Shown here: positions 35,617 through 48,270 of the stretch, one piece after another
Layout of the letters: each line of letters begins with the position of its first letter
How positions within the stretch are numbered: position 1 is the first letter of the stretch
Assembly: GCA_008727115.1 (NCBI GenBank)
Contig: CP044131.1
Location: 2,108,001 to 2,172,000, forward strand
Length of the DNA: 64,000 nucleotides
Direction of reading: 5' to 3'
Source: Comamonas testosteroni
GTDB lineage: Bacteria; Pseudomonadota; Gammaproteobacteria; Burkholderiales; Burkholderiaceae_C
Position numbers and translations under genes: made by a program
The notes under the pieces: model-generated
Told to the model about the DNA's origin: nothing
The model's database searches: none
Seen by the model: the letters and a program-made list of their open reading frames with translations, nothing else

Positions 35617-36666
35617 TCAAAGCCCCCAGTCCTTGAACGACTGCAGCGCCAGCTGGGTCGCAGCATAGCCCTCGTCGATGGACTCTCGACCTCGCTGAAA
35701 GTCCATCAGCCCGATATGTGACAGGCGCGGCGCAATCAGTATCTCGGCGGGGTCTCCCGCCATGCGGCTGCGGGTGATGCGCATCTGCATGATGTTGACG
35801 CTGGCCATGACCACATTGACCAGAGAAGGCACCGGGGCAGAAGGTTCGCTCTCAGCCTCTTCTTCATCCTTGCGGCCCATGCGCATGACGGAGGACGACA
35901 AGGTTTTCACGCTGGTCATGCTGCGCTTCCAGGCATCCGTCCAGCCGGCGGCCGATGCATCCGAAGTCAATGCCTCTGAGATCTGGCCCAGTGGCATGGG
36001 CGGCTTATCCTCATCGTGCTCGTGCTGCCGAGACAAGCTGGACTCACGCGCATCCGCCCTGAGTTCGTTCTCATTCAAGTCCACCGGCCTCATGTGCTTG
36101 CGCATGATGTCGGCGTTCAGGTCTACGGCAATCACAATGTCGGCACCCATGGCTCTTGCCAGAGATACGGGAACGGGGTTGACCAGCCCGCCGTCGACCA
36201 GCAGCCGCCCCTCATGCATGACGGGGGTGAACAGCCCCGGCAAAGCGATGGAAGCACGCACAGCTTCGGCAATCGATCCCTTGCGCAGCCAGACTTCCGC
36301 ACCGGTTTGCAAATCGGTGGCCACGCAGCCAAACGGCGCTCCAAGCTCTTCCATGCTTTCGTGCACAAAGTTTTCGCGCCAGAAGTCGATGATCTTTTCG
36401 CCCTTGAGCAGACCGCCGCTGAAGTTCAGATCCATGAAGCCGAAGACCTTGCGTTTGCCCAGGCCCAGCACCCATTCCTCAAAGCGATCCATCTCACCGG
36501 CCGCATAGGTTGCCCCCACCAGTGAACCAATGGAAGTGCCGCAGATGATGTCCGGGCTGACGCCCGCTTCACGCAGCGCATGCAGCACGCCGAAATGCGC
36601 CCAGCCGCGTGCCGAGCCGCTACCCAGAGCCAGGCCCACTACCGGTTTGCGCCGCAATTTATTCAT
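35617..36666 (-). CDS. patatin-like phospholipase family protein (RssA-type)
   Basis: 349 residues. The oxyanion hole is GSGSARGWAHFGVL (about 15-28), the nucleophile Ser 45 lies in GTSIGS, and the partner Asp in LVDGGLVNPVPVSLAR (about 157). This is the complete patatin catalytic dyad. The C-terminal half has an acidic low-complexity stretch. No signal peptide. It would act as a lipid esterase or lysophospholipase. ATG 36666 has AGGAGA at good spacing. Downstream of ligA on the same strand, 66 bases after its stop. Confidence 0.85.
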   Translation of the reverse strand: MNKLRRKPVVGLALGSGSARGWAHFGVLHALREAGVSPDIICGTSIGSLVGATYAAGEMDRFEEWVLGLGKRKVFGFMDLNFSGGLLKGEKIIDFWRENFVHESMEELGAPFGCVATDLQTGAEVWLRKGSIAEAVRASIALPGLFTPVMHEGRLLVDGGLVNPVPVSLARAMGADIVIAVDLNADIMRKHMRPVDLNENELRADARESSLSRQHEHDEDKPPMPLGQISEALTSDASAAGWTDAWKRSMTSVKTLSSSVMRMGRKDEEEAESEPSAPVPSLVNVVMASVNIMQMRITRSRMAGDPAEILIAPRLSHIGLMDFQRGRESIDEGYAATQLALQSFKDWGL

Positions 36667-36731
36667 GCCGTGTTCTCCTGCTTCGCTCGAATGAATTCGC
36701 TTCTCGGCTCTTCGCTCCTGGCTGCATGCGC

Positions 36732-38864
<2,133 letters not shown>

Positions 38865-38888
38865 TTAGCCAGGGAAATGGCGATGAAA

Positions 38889-38909
38889 AAGGCCAACATC
38901 GTTGGCCTT
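38889..38909. terminator. hairpin between zipA and ligA
   Basis: AAGGCCAAC, ATC loop, GTTGGCCTT, with an A5 run on the left that reads as a T run on the minus strand; it could attenuate transcription from zipA into ligA, only 28 bases before the ligA start. Confidence 0.6.
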
Positions 38910-38985
38910 AATGATGGTTGTTCACGCATGGTATCCGCATCACCCACGGCCCATGAAACCCGCGCAGCCCAAACGAGAGACGGCC

Positions 38986-39068
38986 AGCAAGAGCCGCCCC
39001 GCAGCAAAGGCTGTCGTCCCCTTGTTCCCCTATTTCTGGGGAAGCCGCGCAGCGGCTCAGGGGGGGGG
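38986..39068 (-). repeat. dispersed intergenic repeat, family B
   Basis: Reverse-oriented copy: AGCAAGAGCCGCCCCGCAGC at one end, GTCGTCCCC in the middle and GCCGCGCAGCGGCTCAGGGG at the other. It fills the gap between zipA and ligA and ends in a run of nine G. Confidence 0.85.
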
Positions 39069-39076
39069 AGCATTTT

Positions 39077-40438
39077 TTAGCTGAAAAGCCTTCTGGCGAG
39101 AAGCGATCCGGCCGACAGCTCTGCGCTGTCGAGCTTGTCATAGAGCAGCTCCAGGTCGTGTTGGATGGGGTCCAGCGCCGACACCGGCAGCAGATAGCCG
39201 TTCTGGTCGCACAGCACGCCATCCATGGTCTGGCACAGCTGCTCGGCCACCTGGCGCAGGCGCACAAAGGGCTGCTGGCCACGTGGCACCTGGGCCACAT
39301 CAAGGCTCAGCAGGAATTCACGCACCACGGACTGATCCAGGTCGTCGCCCATGGCGGCCTGGGGGTCATAGTTCAGCACCAGCACGGGCGGCAGGCCCTG
39401 AATGGGAGAAGACATGACCATGCGGCCCGGCATGGGCGTGGTCACAAAGCCCAGCCGCTGGGCATTTTGCTGCACATAGCCTGCGCTCCAGGAGGCCTGG
39501 CGCGCGCGCAGCATAAAGCTCAGTTGGGCATCGTGCTCGCTGGCGAACTGATCGAGCTCGCGGGCGCGGGCGACCTCGCCCAGCATATTGGGCACATCGG
39601 CCATGGCGCCCAGCGCATCGGCAAAACGCTGGGTCTTGGTGACAAACTCCGAAAACTCGATCTCGTTGAGCGAGCCTGTACGGTTGGCCAGTTGCACGCC
39701 TGCCTGGAAGCCCAGATAGCGCTGACCGGTGTGCAGTGGCTCCCACTGCTTGCTGTCCTGGTTCAGGCCTTCAATGGCAAAGGGCTTGTTGCCCGCACGC
39801 CGGGTGCTAGGCTGGGCCTGCAGCGCCACTTCACCCGGCACGGGCTGGGCCACGGTGATAGGCGCAATCGCATCGATGAGCGTGTCCAGATGACCACGAC
39901 GCTCCACAGACGGTGCGGGAGGGATGGCGGCTGCCAGAGGTGCATCGGTAAGCACGGGCTCCACAGGTTCAGCAGCAGGCTGAGCGATCGCCGCCTGCTC
40001 GGTCACCGCGGCAATGGCGGCATCCGTACGCTGGGCCGTGTTGCCCTCCTGAGCCGACTCCACAGCGGCGTCAGGCATCTGCTGCTCGGCCAGAGCCTGC
40101 TGACGCAGGGCTTCCTCATGGGCTTCACGGGCCACCAGGCGAGCCAGTTCTGCATCCGCCTCGGCAAAGCGACCTGTGGCTTCGGGCAGTTGTACGGGCT
40201 CGGTGCCGGGAATGGCCTTGCCGAAATCACCCAGCACAGGCTCGTGCTGGTATTTGGTCAGATCGGCACCATGACCCACGGTGTTCATGCCGGGCTCGTG
40301 ACGTTGAGGATCCGTGCTCTCTTCTTCAGGCTCGGAGCGCTTGGGTGCATTGCGACGCGCAGTCCAGGAGTTATAGGCAACGATCAGCGCCAACAGCACC
40401 ACTCCCAGGACGGCCAGACTGATTTGCAAGTTACTCAT
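39077..40438 (-). CDS. zipA: ZipA-like cell division protein
   Basis: 453 residues. One N-terminal membrane anchor (LQISLAVLGVVLLALIVAY) with the bulk of the protein in the cytoplasm, a long Glu/Ala/Pro-rich linker (about 35-230), and a C-terminal ZipA FtsZ-binding domain (from about 235, with TGSLNEIEFSEFVTKTQRFAD). The domain is diverged from E. coli ZipA, as usual in betaproteobacteria; the position between smc and ligA supports the call. Anchors FtsZ at the division site. Confidence 0.85.
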   Translation of the reverse strand: MSNLQISLAVLGVVLLALIVAYNSWTARRNAPKRSEPEEESTDPQRHEPGMNTVGHGADLTKYQHEPVLGDFGKAIPGTEPVQLPEATGRFAEADAELARLVAREAHEEALRQQALAEQQMPDAAVESAQEGNTAQRTDAAIAAVTEQAAIAQPAAEPVEPVLTDAPLAAAIPPAPSVERRGHLDTLIDAIAPITVAQPVPGEVALQAQPSTRRAGNKPFAIEGLNQDSKQWEPLHTGQRYLGFQAGVQLANRTGSLNEIEFSEFVTKTQRFADALGAMADVPNMLGEVARARELDQFASEHDAQLSFMLRARQASWSAGYVQQNAQRLGFVTTPMPGRMVMSSPIQGLPPVLVLNYDPQAAMGDDLDQSVVREFLLSLDVAQVPRGQQPFVRLRQVAEQLCQTMDGVLCDQNGYLLPVSALDPIQHDLELLYDKLDSAELSAGSLLARRLFS

Positions 40439-40476
40439 GTGAGAAAACGGTTCTTCAATAATAGGGATGGCAAGGT

Positions 40477-43400
40477 TCAGGAGAACTCTGCCATGGACAA
40501 GGCGGACTCCATGTCCACCGCAACAATTCGTGACACACCTTGCTCCTGCATGGTCACACCAATCAGCTGCTCGGCCATTTCCATGGCGATCTTGTTGTGA
40601 CTGATGAACAGGAACTGGGTTCCCTTGCTCATGCTATGCACCAACTTGGCATAGCGCTCGGTATTGGCGTCATCAAGCGGCGCATCCACCTCGTCGAGCA
40701 AGCAAAACGGCGCAGGATTGAGCTGGAAGATGGCAAACACCAGCGCAATCGCTGTCAATGCCTTCTCGCCCCCCGAGAGCAGGTGAATGGTCTGGTTCTT
40801 CTTGCCCGGCGGCTGGGCAATCACCTGCACGCCAGCATCCAGAATTTCGTCGCCCGTGATCACCAGCTTGGCCTGACCGCCGCCAAACAACTCGGGGAAC
40901 ATGCGGCCAAAGTGACGATTGACGATATCGAAGGTGCCGGTCAGCAAGTCGCGCGTTTCGGCGTCGATCTTGCGAATGGCCTCTTCCAGCGTATTCATGG
41001 CCTTGGTGAGGTCGTCCATCTGCGCATCGAGGAAGGTCTTGCGCTCGCGTGCCAGGGTCAGCTCATCGAGCGCGGCCAGGTTCACGGCCCCCAGTGCCTG
41101 AATTTCCCGGTGCAGGCGATCGATCTCGCCTTGCAGGCCATGCAGTCGCACATTGCCCTCGGCAATGGACTGCGCAACCGCAGCCAGATCGGCATCCGCT
41201 TCGGTCAGCAAGTTGCTGTACTGCTCCAGACCCAGGCGCGCAGCCTGCTCCTTGAGCTGAAATTCGGTGATGCGCTGGCGCAGCGGGTCCAGCGCCTTTT
41301 CCAGGCTCTGGCGGCGTTCATCGCTGGCGCGAAGCTTGTTGGTCAGGTCCTCATACTCGCTGCGGCGCTCGGCAACCTCTTTTTCACGCTGCATCTTCAA
41401 GTCCAGCGCGTCCTGCAGACCGCCCTGCGCCGCCGCGTCGGACAAGCGGGCCAGCTCATCCTGAGCGCGCTGCTGCTCTTCGGCCAGGGACTTGGCCTGC
41501 TGGCTGGCGGTCTCGATCGTGCGGGACAACTCGGCGCGGCGGGCGTGCAGCGTGCGCTGCGAGAAAGTGGCTTCCTGGGCCTGACGCTCCAGAGCGCGCA
41601 ATTGCTCACGCGATTCGTTCAGACGGCGCTCGGATTCAAGTACGCGGTCACCCAGCTGGGCATGGCGCTCCTGGCTGTCGGCCAGTTGCATGTCCAGCTC
41701 TTCAAAGCGGGCCTCGGCAGAAACCTTGCGCTCTTCGATATCGCCGAGCTGTGCTTCGACTTCGGACAGGTCGGCCGAAATCTGGGCATTGCGGGCACGG
41801 GCCTGCTCGGCCAGTTGCGACAGTCTCAGGGTTTCGACCTGCAGTTCATGGGCGCGGCCTTGTGACTCGGTGGCCTCACGGCGCGCAGACACCAGACGCT
41901 GCGAAGCATCGGCATAGGCGCTTTCGGCCCGCACCAGTGCAGAGCGTGACTCCTCGGCAATCAGTGCCTGGGCACGCACCTCTTTTTCAAGGTGCTCGAT
42001 TTCCTGGGCACGGGCCAGCAGACCCGACTGCTCGGAATCCTGCGCATAAAAGGTCACGCTATGGGCGGTGACGGCGTGGCCCGTAGGCACATAAATGGTT
42101 TCACCGGCCTGCAAATCGGCACGCTTGGCCAGTGCTTCATCGAGCGTGGGTGCGGTGTAGCAGCCCGAGAGCCAATCCACCAGCACGGCACGAAGACCCG
42201 CATCGCTGACCTTGAGCAAATCCGACAACGCCGCAAAGCGACCTGCAGGCGCAGCACCGGCAACTTGTGGCGGGCTGAAAAATGCCAGACGCGCGGGCGG
42301 TGCATCCTGCCCGCCCGAGCCCAGAAAACCGCGCACCATATCGAGGCGACCGACTTCCAGCGCGCCCAGACGTTCGCGCAACGCGGCTTCGAGGGCATTT
42401 TCCCAGCCGCCTTCAATGGCAATACGGCTCCACAGCCCTTGCAAACCCTCCAAGCCATGCTTGGCCAGCCAGGGCTGGAGCTTGCCGTCGGTCTTGACCT
42501 TTTCCTGCAGCGCCTTGAGGGCATCGAGACGCGCAGACAGATCGGCGTGGCGGCTGTTTTCGGCATTCACCGTCTGCTGGCGCGTACGGCGGTCTTCGTC
42601 CAGTTGTGGCACGGACTCCTGCAGCTCCTCGAGCACCGCATCGGCCATCTCGGCCAGCTCCTGAGCCTCGGCCAACTGGGTCTGCAGATTGTTCAGACGC
42701 GCTTCGTCCGGCGTTTCCAGCGCATTGCGATCGGCGCGCAGGCGCTCAAACCGGGTCTCGTACTGGCGACGCTGCTCATCCAGGCTGCGCTGCTCGGCGG
42801 CCAGCACCTGAATCTGCTGCTGCACCTGCACGACGGAGTTGCGCTGGTCGGCATCCGCCTTCTGCGCCTTGTGCAGCGCCTCTTCCAGATCGGGCAGACG
42901 AGCACTTTGCTCTTCGAGCTGAGCGGCCAGCATTTCGGCCTGCTCCTCGGCATCCATGCCCGCGCCTTCGATATTCTCGATCTCGCCCTGGGCTTCCTCA
43001 CTGCGGCTGCTCCACAGCAGCAGCTGCTCGGCCAGTTGCTGCAGACGCTGCTGCACGCGCTGGCGGCCTTCGACCACGTAGCGGATTTCAGCTTCGAGCT
43101 TGCCGACCTCGGCCGTGGCCTCGTACAGCTTGCTTTGCGCCTGGTTCACATGATCGCTGGCGTCGTAGTGCGCCTGGCGCAGGGTCTCGAGCCCGCTTTC
43201 GTTGTTGCGGATATCGGCCATGCGCTCTTCAAGCTCGTTGACGACCTTGAGGCCTTCCACGCGCACACGGTCCTGCTCGGCCTCGGCTTCGGCCCGCTTC
43301 ATGAACCACAGCTGGTGCTGCTTGAGCGTGACCTGGGCGTTCAGGCCGTTGTACTTGGCCGCAACTTCGGCCTGCTTTTCCAGCTTGTCCAGATTGGCAT

Positions 43401-44004
43401 TGAGCTCGCGCAGAATGTCTTCCACACGGGTGAGGTTCTCGGTCGTGGCCGAGAGGCGGTTTTCCGTCTCACGACGACGCTCCTTGTACTTGGAAACCCC
43501 GGCCGCTTCTTCGAGGAACAGGCGCAACTCTTCCGGTCGCGACTCGATGATGCGGCTGATCGTGCCCTGGCCGATGATGGCGTAGGCACGCGGGCCCAGG
43601 CCCGTGCCCAGGAACACGTCCTGCACGTCGCGGCGACGCACGGCCTGGTTGTTGATGAAGTAGCTGCTATTGCCCTCGCGCGTGAGCACGCGCTTGACGG
43701 CGATTTCGCCAAACTGGCCCCACTGGCCGCCGGCGCGGTGATCGCTGTTGTCAAAGGTCAGCTCCACGCTGGCGCGGCTTGATGGCTTGCGATGCGTGGT
43801 GCCGTTGAAGATCACGTCCTGCATGGACTCGCCACGCAGCTCGCTGGCCTTGCTCTCGCCCAGCACCCAGCGCACCGCGTCCATGATGTTGGACTTGCCG
43901 CAACCATTGGGCCCGACCACGCCGACCATCTGCCCCGGCAGAATGAAGTTGGTGGGCTCGGCAAAGGATTTGAAGCCGGAGAGCTTGATGGAATTCAGGC
44001 GCAC
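40477..44004 (-). CDS. smc: chromosome segregation protein SMC
   Basis: 1175 residues. Walker A GPNGCGKSN (about 31-39) in an N-terminal head that starts MRLNSIKLSGFKSFAEPT; long coiled coils (about 170-500 and 660-1010); a hinge domain (about 510-640); then ABC signature LLSGGEKALTAIAL and Walker B FCLLDEVDAPLDD in the C-terminal head. Organises and compacts the chromosome with ScpAB. Full length. The order smc-zipA-ligA is conserved in related bacteria; zipA starts 38 bases downstream. Confidence 0.96.
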   Translation of the reverse strand: MRLNSIKLSGFKSFAEPTNFILPGQMVGVVGPNGCGKSNIMDAVRWVLGESKASELRGESMQDVIFNGTTHRKPSSRASVELTFDNSDHRAGGQWGQFGEIAVKRVLTREGNSSYFINNQAVRRRDVQDVFLGTGLGPRAYAIIGQGTISRIIESRPEELRLFLEEAAGVSKYKERRRETENRLSATTENLTRVEDILRELNANLDKLEKQAEVAAKYNGLNAQVTLKQHQLWFMKRAEAEAEQDRVRVEGLKVVNELEERMADIRNNESGLETLRQAHYDASDHVNQAQSKLYEATAEVGKLEAEIRYVVEGRQRVQQRLQQLAEQLLLWSSRSEEAQGEIENIEGAGMDAEEQAEMLAAQLEEQSARLPDLEEALHKAQKADADQRNSVVQVQQQIQVLAAEQRSLDEQRRQYETRFERLRADRNALETPDEARLNNLQTQLAEAQELAEMADAVLEELQESVPQLDEDRRTRQQTVNAENSRHADLSARLDALKALQEKVKTDGKLQPWLAKHGLEGLQGLWSRIAIEGGWENALEAALRERLGALEVGRLDMVRGFLGSGGQDAPPARLAFFSPPQVAGAAPAGRFAALSDLLKVSDAGLRAVLVDWLSGCYTAPTLDEALAKRADLQAGETIYVPTGHAVTAHSVTFYAQDSEQSGLLARAQEIEHLEKEVRAQALIAEESRSALVRAESAYADASQRLVSARREATESQGRAHELQVETLRLSQLAEQARARNAQISADLSEVEAQLGDIEERKVSAEARFEELDMQLADSQERHAQLGDRVLESERRLNESREQLRALERQAQEATFSQRTLHARRAELSRTIETASQQAKSLAEEQQRAQDELARLSDAAAQGGLQDALDLKMQREKEVAERRSEYEDLTNKLRASDERRQSLEKALDPLRQRITEFQLKEQAARLGLEQYSNLLTEADADLAAVAQSIAEGNVRLHGLQGEIDRLHREIQALGAVNLAALDELTLARERKTFLDAQMDDLTKAMNTLEEAIRKIDAETRDLLTGTFDIVNRHFGRMFPELFGGGQAKLVITGDEILDAGVQVIAQPPGKKNQTIHLLSGGEKALTAIALVFAIFQLNPAPFCLLDEVDAPLDDANTERYAKLVHSMSKGTQFLFISHNKIAMEMAEQLIGVTMQEQGVSRIVAVDMESALSMAEFS

Positions 44005-44182
44005 GGTGTCAGTGTCGGTCTAGTAGCGGGCCTGCAAAGGCTTTGAATGCGGAGATAAAACGGCAAAAGCGGTTGCGCAGGCGCAAAGCTTGAGAAAACT
44101 CAATCCTTGCTCGCAACCGTTAACAGACAGGAATCATAACGCGGCCTTCAGCCTTCGCAGCCAAGATTGACCACATACACAA

Positions 44183-44208
44183 ACCATAGCTGCTCGCGCT
44201 TGCCTGGT
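44183..44208 (-). repeat. dispersed intergenic repeat, family A
   Basis: Minus strand CCAGGCAAGCGCGAGCAGCT followed by ATGG: AAGCGC-N4-AGCTAT core, between ynfA and smc. Confidence 0.75.
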
Positions 44209-44256
44209 AAGGGCGGAAGGCCAATTTTGCTCAAAATTCAGGCAACAGGCTGCACC

Positions 44257-44592
44257 TCAGGCACGTGGCTGGAAGGCGATCAGGGCCACGCCCATAAGAC
44301 AGACTGCCACACCCCCCATATCCCAGGCACTGGGCTTGACGCCATCGACCAGCCACAGCCAGATCAGGGCCACGCTGACGTAGACCCCGCCATAGGCCGC
44401 ATAAATGCGCCCCGAGGCCGAGGGATGCAAGGTCAGCAGCCAGACAAACAAGACCAGACTGGCCGCAGCGGGCAGCAGCAGCCAGACACTGCCACCCTGC
44501 TTGAGCCATAACCACGGCAGATAGCAGCCCACGATCTCCGCCACGGCAGTCAGGGCAAATAGCAGCATGGTCTTGATTTCAGGCACTGGCAT
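44257..44592 (-). CDS. ynfA: YnfA family (UPF0060) membrane protein
   Basis: 111 residues with four membrane segments and the strongly conserved core [30 protein letters not shown] and [19 protein letters not shown]. Members are small multidrug-resistance-like membrane proteins of unproven function. The ATG at 44592 is used; the longer frame would need a TTG. Stands alone between smc and the broken signalling gene. Confidence 0.9.
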   Translation of the reverse strand: MPVPEIKTMLLFALTAVAEIVGCYLPWLWLKQGGSVWLLLPAAASLVLFVWLLTLHPSASGRIYAAYGGVYVSVALIWLWLVDGVKPSAWDMGGVAVCLMGVALIAFQPRA

Positions 44593-44631
44593 CTCTGGCT
44601 CGGTCAAAAGCCGGCATTGTAGAGAGCAACT

Positions 44632-47600
44632 TCAGCGCATGGACACCGGGCTGAGTGAAGGAGCGGTCGTACCCGGCACATTGCCGTTGATGACCAGCGC
44701 CTCGAACTCATGCACGGGCACGGGCGGGCTCATCAGATAGCCCTGCCATGCATGGCAGCGAATACCTTCCAGAAAACGGCTTTGCGCCTGTGTTTCCACG
44801 CCTTCGGCGATGACGTGCAGACCCAGGCTCTTGGCCAAGGCCACGATGGTGCGCGCAATGGCTGCATCGTTGGGGTCGGTCAGCACATCGCGCACAAAGC
44901 TGCGATCGATCTTGAGTTGATCCAGAGGCAGGCGCTTGAGATACGACAACGAGGAATAGCCCGTACCAAAGTCATCGAGTGAAAAGCCGATGCCATAAGC
45001 CTTCAAGCGCGCCATCTTGGCAATGGTGTCGTCCACATCGGAGACCAGCATGCTCTCGGTCAGCTCCAGCTTCAGACGGCTAGCATCGGCTCCATGTTCG
45101 GCCAGGGCTTTCAGCACCTGCTCCACAAAGCCCGCCTGGTGAAACTGCCTGGGGCTGACATTGACCGACAGCACCAGCTGCGCATAGCGCGGATGATGCG
45201 CCCACTTGGCAAGCTGGCTGCAAGCCGCTTGCAGCACCCAGTCACCGAGCGGCAGGATGACGCCGGTTTCTTCGGCCAGAGGAATGAACTGCCCCGGCGG
45301 CACAAAGCCTTTCTGAGGGTGCTTCCAGCGCAGCAGCCCCTCGGCCCCGATCACGCTGCCGGACTCCACCTGTGGCTGGTAAAAAAGCTCGAATTACCCC
45401 GCATCCAGACCAGCGCGCATGTCCTGCTCCAGTGAGCGGCGCTCCTGCAGCGCGGACTGCAGCTGGGGGTCAAAAAAGCAGCACACATTGCGCCCCAGGC
45501 TCTTGGCCTGATACATGGCCATTTCGGCTCGGCGCAAAACCTCCTTGGCTCCAAGCTCTGGCTCCCCCAGCAGGCCCAGCCCCATGCTCACCGTGATGGT
45601 GTGCGAAGTCTCGCCAATGGCAATCGGCTCGCTCAGGCGAGCAAGCCAGTGTGCGGCGTCCTGCTCCAGCCGGGTTGCCGCTGTCACGGCATCTCCTCCC
45701 AGATCACTGAGCAGCAGCACAAAGTCATCCCCCCCTGACGACCTATGGTGGCACCGGCGGGCAGCAGATCGGTGATGCGCTGACTCACAGCCTGCAGCAG
45801 CAAATCGCCCTGCTCCAGGCCATAGGCCTCGTTGAAGGCCTTGAAGTTATCGATATCCAGCAGCACCACGCCGCCCAGGCGTGCTCTACGCTGCGCCACA
45901 ATGAGCGCCTGCTGAAGCCGGTCAGCCAGCAAGCGACGATTGGGCAGGCCTGTGAGGGCATCATGAAAGGCCAGTCTGCGCACCTCCTGCTCGGCGGCCA
46001 TGCGCTGGCTTTGATCCTCCAGCACGATAAGACACGCTTTGGCCTGCAGCACGGCACTGACTGCGACGGGTCTGCGCACTCCGTCCTTGCCCTTGAACTC
46101 AAAGCTCTGGCTTGCAACGCTGCAGCCGGAGATATCCGGCAAAGAGCCCTCGCACGGACCGCCTTCAGCCAACGGATGCTCGAGGCGCAAGGCTTGTGCA
46201 CTCTGCCGCGCTTGGGCCTTGGCCATTTCCCAGCGCTGCATGCAGCGCTCCCGCTCTGCCTGGTCGGGATACATCAGTCCCCACCATTGCTCGATGCTCA
46301 AAGGCTGCTGACACCCGTGTCCGGCAAGGCGCAGAAACTCTTCGTTCCAGTACACCAGGTGGCCACCTTCTTCCATCACCAGCCCCACCGGCAGCCTTTG
46401 CATGAGGTCCCGCATCTGCAGATACCCCACACGCTCTGCCTGCTCCAGCTGCTTGCGAGCACTGATGTCCTGCACCAGGACTTGCAGCCGCTTCGCCTCG
46501 GGTGCCCCGCTCAGAAAGGCATTGAGTTCCACCCAGACCGGCTGGCCGCCCCTGGCGCGCAGGCAAAGTTCCGCCGTGCCATGTTGAAACTGCTGCAAGT
46601 CAAGCCCGGAGAGTAGCTGCGCACAATGAAGCTGGTCGTCAGGCATGACGAGCTCTAGCGCATTGCGCTTGCGAACCTCGTACACCTCATAGCCCAGCAT
46701 CTGGCAAAAATGGGTGTTGACCTTGAGCACGCAGCGTGTCCTGACGTCCAGCTCCAGAATACCCATGGCAGCCTGCTCGCACATGGCGTGAAAGCGGGCA
46801 TCACTGTCCCGGCGTCTTTGCCTGCGTGATGCGCTGCGCTCCTGCCACCAGCCTCCCACCCATGCGGCACCCGCCACGCCAAGCAGCAACCCCAAGACTC
46901 GAATCAGCCAGGGCAGGCTTCGCTCCAGTGCCGTCAGGCTTTCAAGCCCAGGCTTGAACTGCAGTGCCCAGATACGGTCATGCACTTGCAGTTGCCGCTC
47001 CACAAGGGGCTGGGTTTCAGAACCAAGACTGCGTTCCGCTTCTCGCCACCCTGCATTGGAGAACAGAGTCTGCACAGACTGCGCCGGACTGACTGCACCG
47101 GCTCCGGCGTCACTGAACAGCGGTTTTTTCTGCGGCTGAACGGCCCCAAGGTCCAGCATGCGCATCGCCACCTGAGGATAGCCCTCACGAGGCTGCAGCC
47201 TGAATGCCAGCTCACTGACGCGAATCCGGGCATTGACCGTACCCAGCAAACGACCGCCCGAGCCTCTGCGACTGTCCGCACGGAACAAAGGCATGCGCAG
47301 AATGACCCCTTCAGGGCTGCCTGGAAGCTGCAAAAAGCGGAACGGAGCCGACATTGACATCTGCCTGGAGTTCCAGGTGGCCATCAGAGAGTGAAAGGCT
47401 GGCGACGGCTGGCGGGCGTTGGTGCCCACAATGGCTTCATTGCCGACTAGCGGCCAGACATAGGCGACCTCGAAAGCCTGGGCATGAGCCTCCAGGTCAG
47501 CCTGCTGATCCTCCGCTACGGCGCGGGTCAGGCTCAGCAGTTGCAGGCCTTCAAGACGCACCTGGCTGAGCAGGCTATGAGCGTGCTCGGAGAACACCTG

Positions 47601-47855
47601 CTGACTGAGCGGCTCCACATCCTCCAGCTGCTCGGCCAGAGTGGCCAACAGCTGCCCGTAGGTCTCCATGCGCTGGTCCAGCAATCGAGTGGCCGAGTCC
47701 GCATTCGCTTGCAAGCGACTTTGAATGCGAGTCTCCTGCTGGCTTTGAATGGCATCCGCCGCCAACAGGCCTGCGCCGACTCCCAAGGCAAGAGCCAGCA
47801 ATGCGAGAGAGCCTCTTCGCTTGCTTAACGTCGGTGGAAGTGCAGATTGCGACAT
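44632..47855 (-). pseudogene. PAS-GGDEF-EAL cyclic-di-GMP signalling gene with frameshift and in-frame stop
   Basis: Reads as one protein once two lesions are repaired. The N-terminal part has two membrane segments (LALLALALGVGAGLLAA; LIRVLGLLLGVAGAAWVGGW) around a periplasmic sensor, then PAS domains and the start of GGDEF (HDALTGLPNRRLLADRL; LLDIDNFKAFNEAYG). A tract of seven G (C7 at 45729-45735) shifts the frame exactly at the motif; an eighth G would give RQGGDDFVLLLSDLGGD. A TAA at 45394-45396 stands where GAA would give EFELFYQPQV, so the EAL domain (GAEGLLRW, ELTESML, DDFGTGYSSLSYLKRL) is cut off. The intact gene would both make and degrade cyclic di-GMP or sense it. Sequencing error cannot explain both lesions easily. 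Confidence 0.85.
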
Positions 47856-48270
47856 GCCAAAAACACAAGAGTCCGCATCAATGAGATAGCTCGCGTCAAT
47901 CGTTAAAAGTTGGAAAGTGCCGTCTCGTTACTGACAACAGATGGCGCCACAGTTTGTAAGAGCATTCCTACAAATCCAAGAAAATTCGCGCTCAGTGCTT
48001 ACCCTGAGGGTTTTGTCACCTGGCGGCTCGATTACCTAGCAAATCATATGCACATGCTTACGTAATATTGCATTAACGCTTCTAAATTGAGAGCAACAGC
48101 AACCTCATAAAATTGACAAATGTCAATCTTTGTCAGCACTTAGCTCTATCGACGCATCAGCATCTTTTTTGCCACTGTGTATGTTTTTGACAACATTCAT
48201 GCGATGGGGTACCGTCCATGGGCACTCTCTTTTCATCCGCTTTGCGGGATTGACACCCTCTGGATTCGCC
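47856..48270. promoter_or_regulatory. divergent intergenic region with a palindrome
   Basis: About 415 bases, AT-rich in the middle. ATTGACA/TGTCAAT with a two-base centre lies at 48112-48127 and contains a perfect TTGACA -35 hexamer, so a repressor could bind over a promoter reading toward the flavodoxin-like gene. No -10 of good quality was found at 17 bases. Nothing else recognised. Confidence 0.45.
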
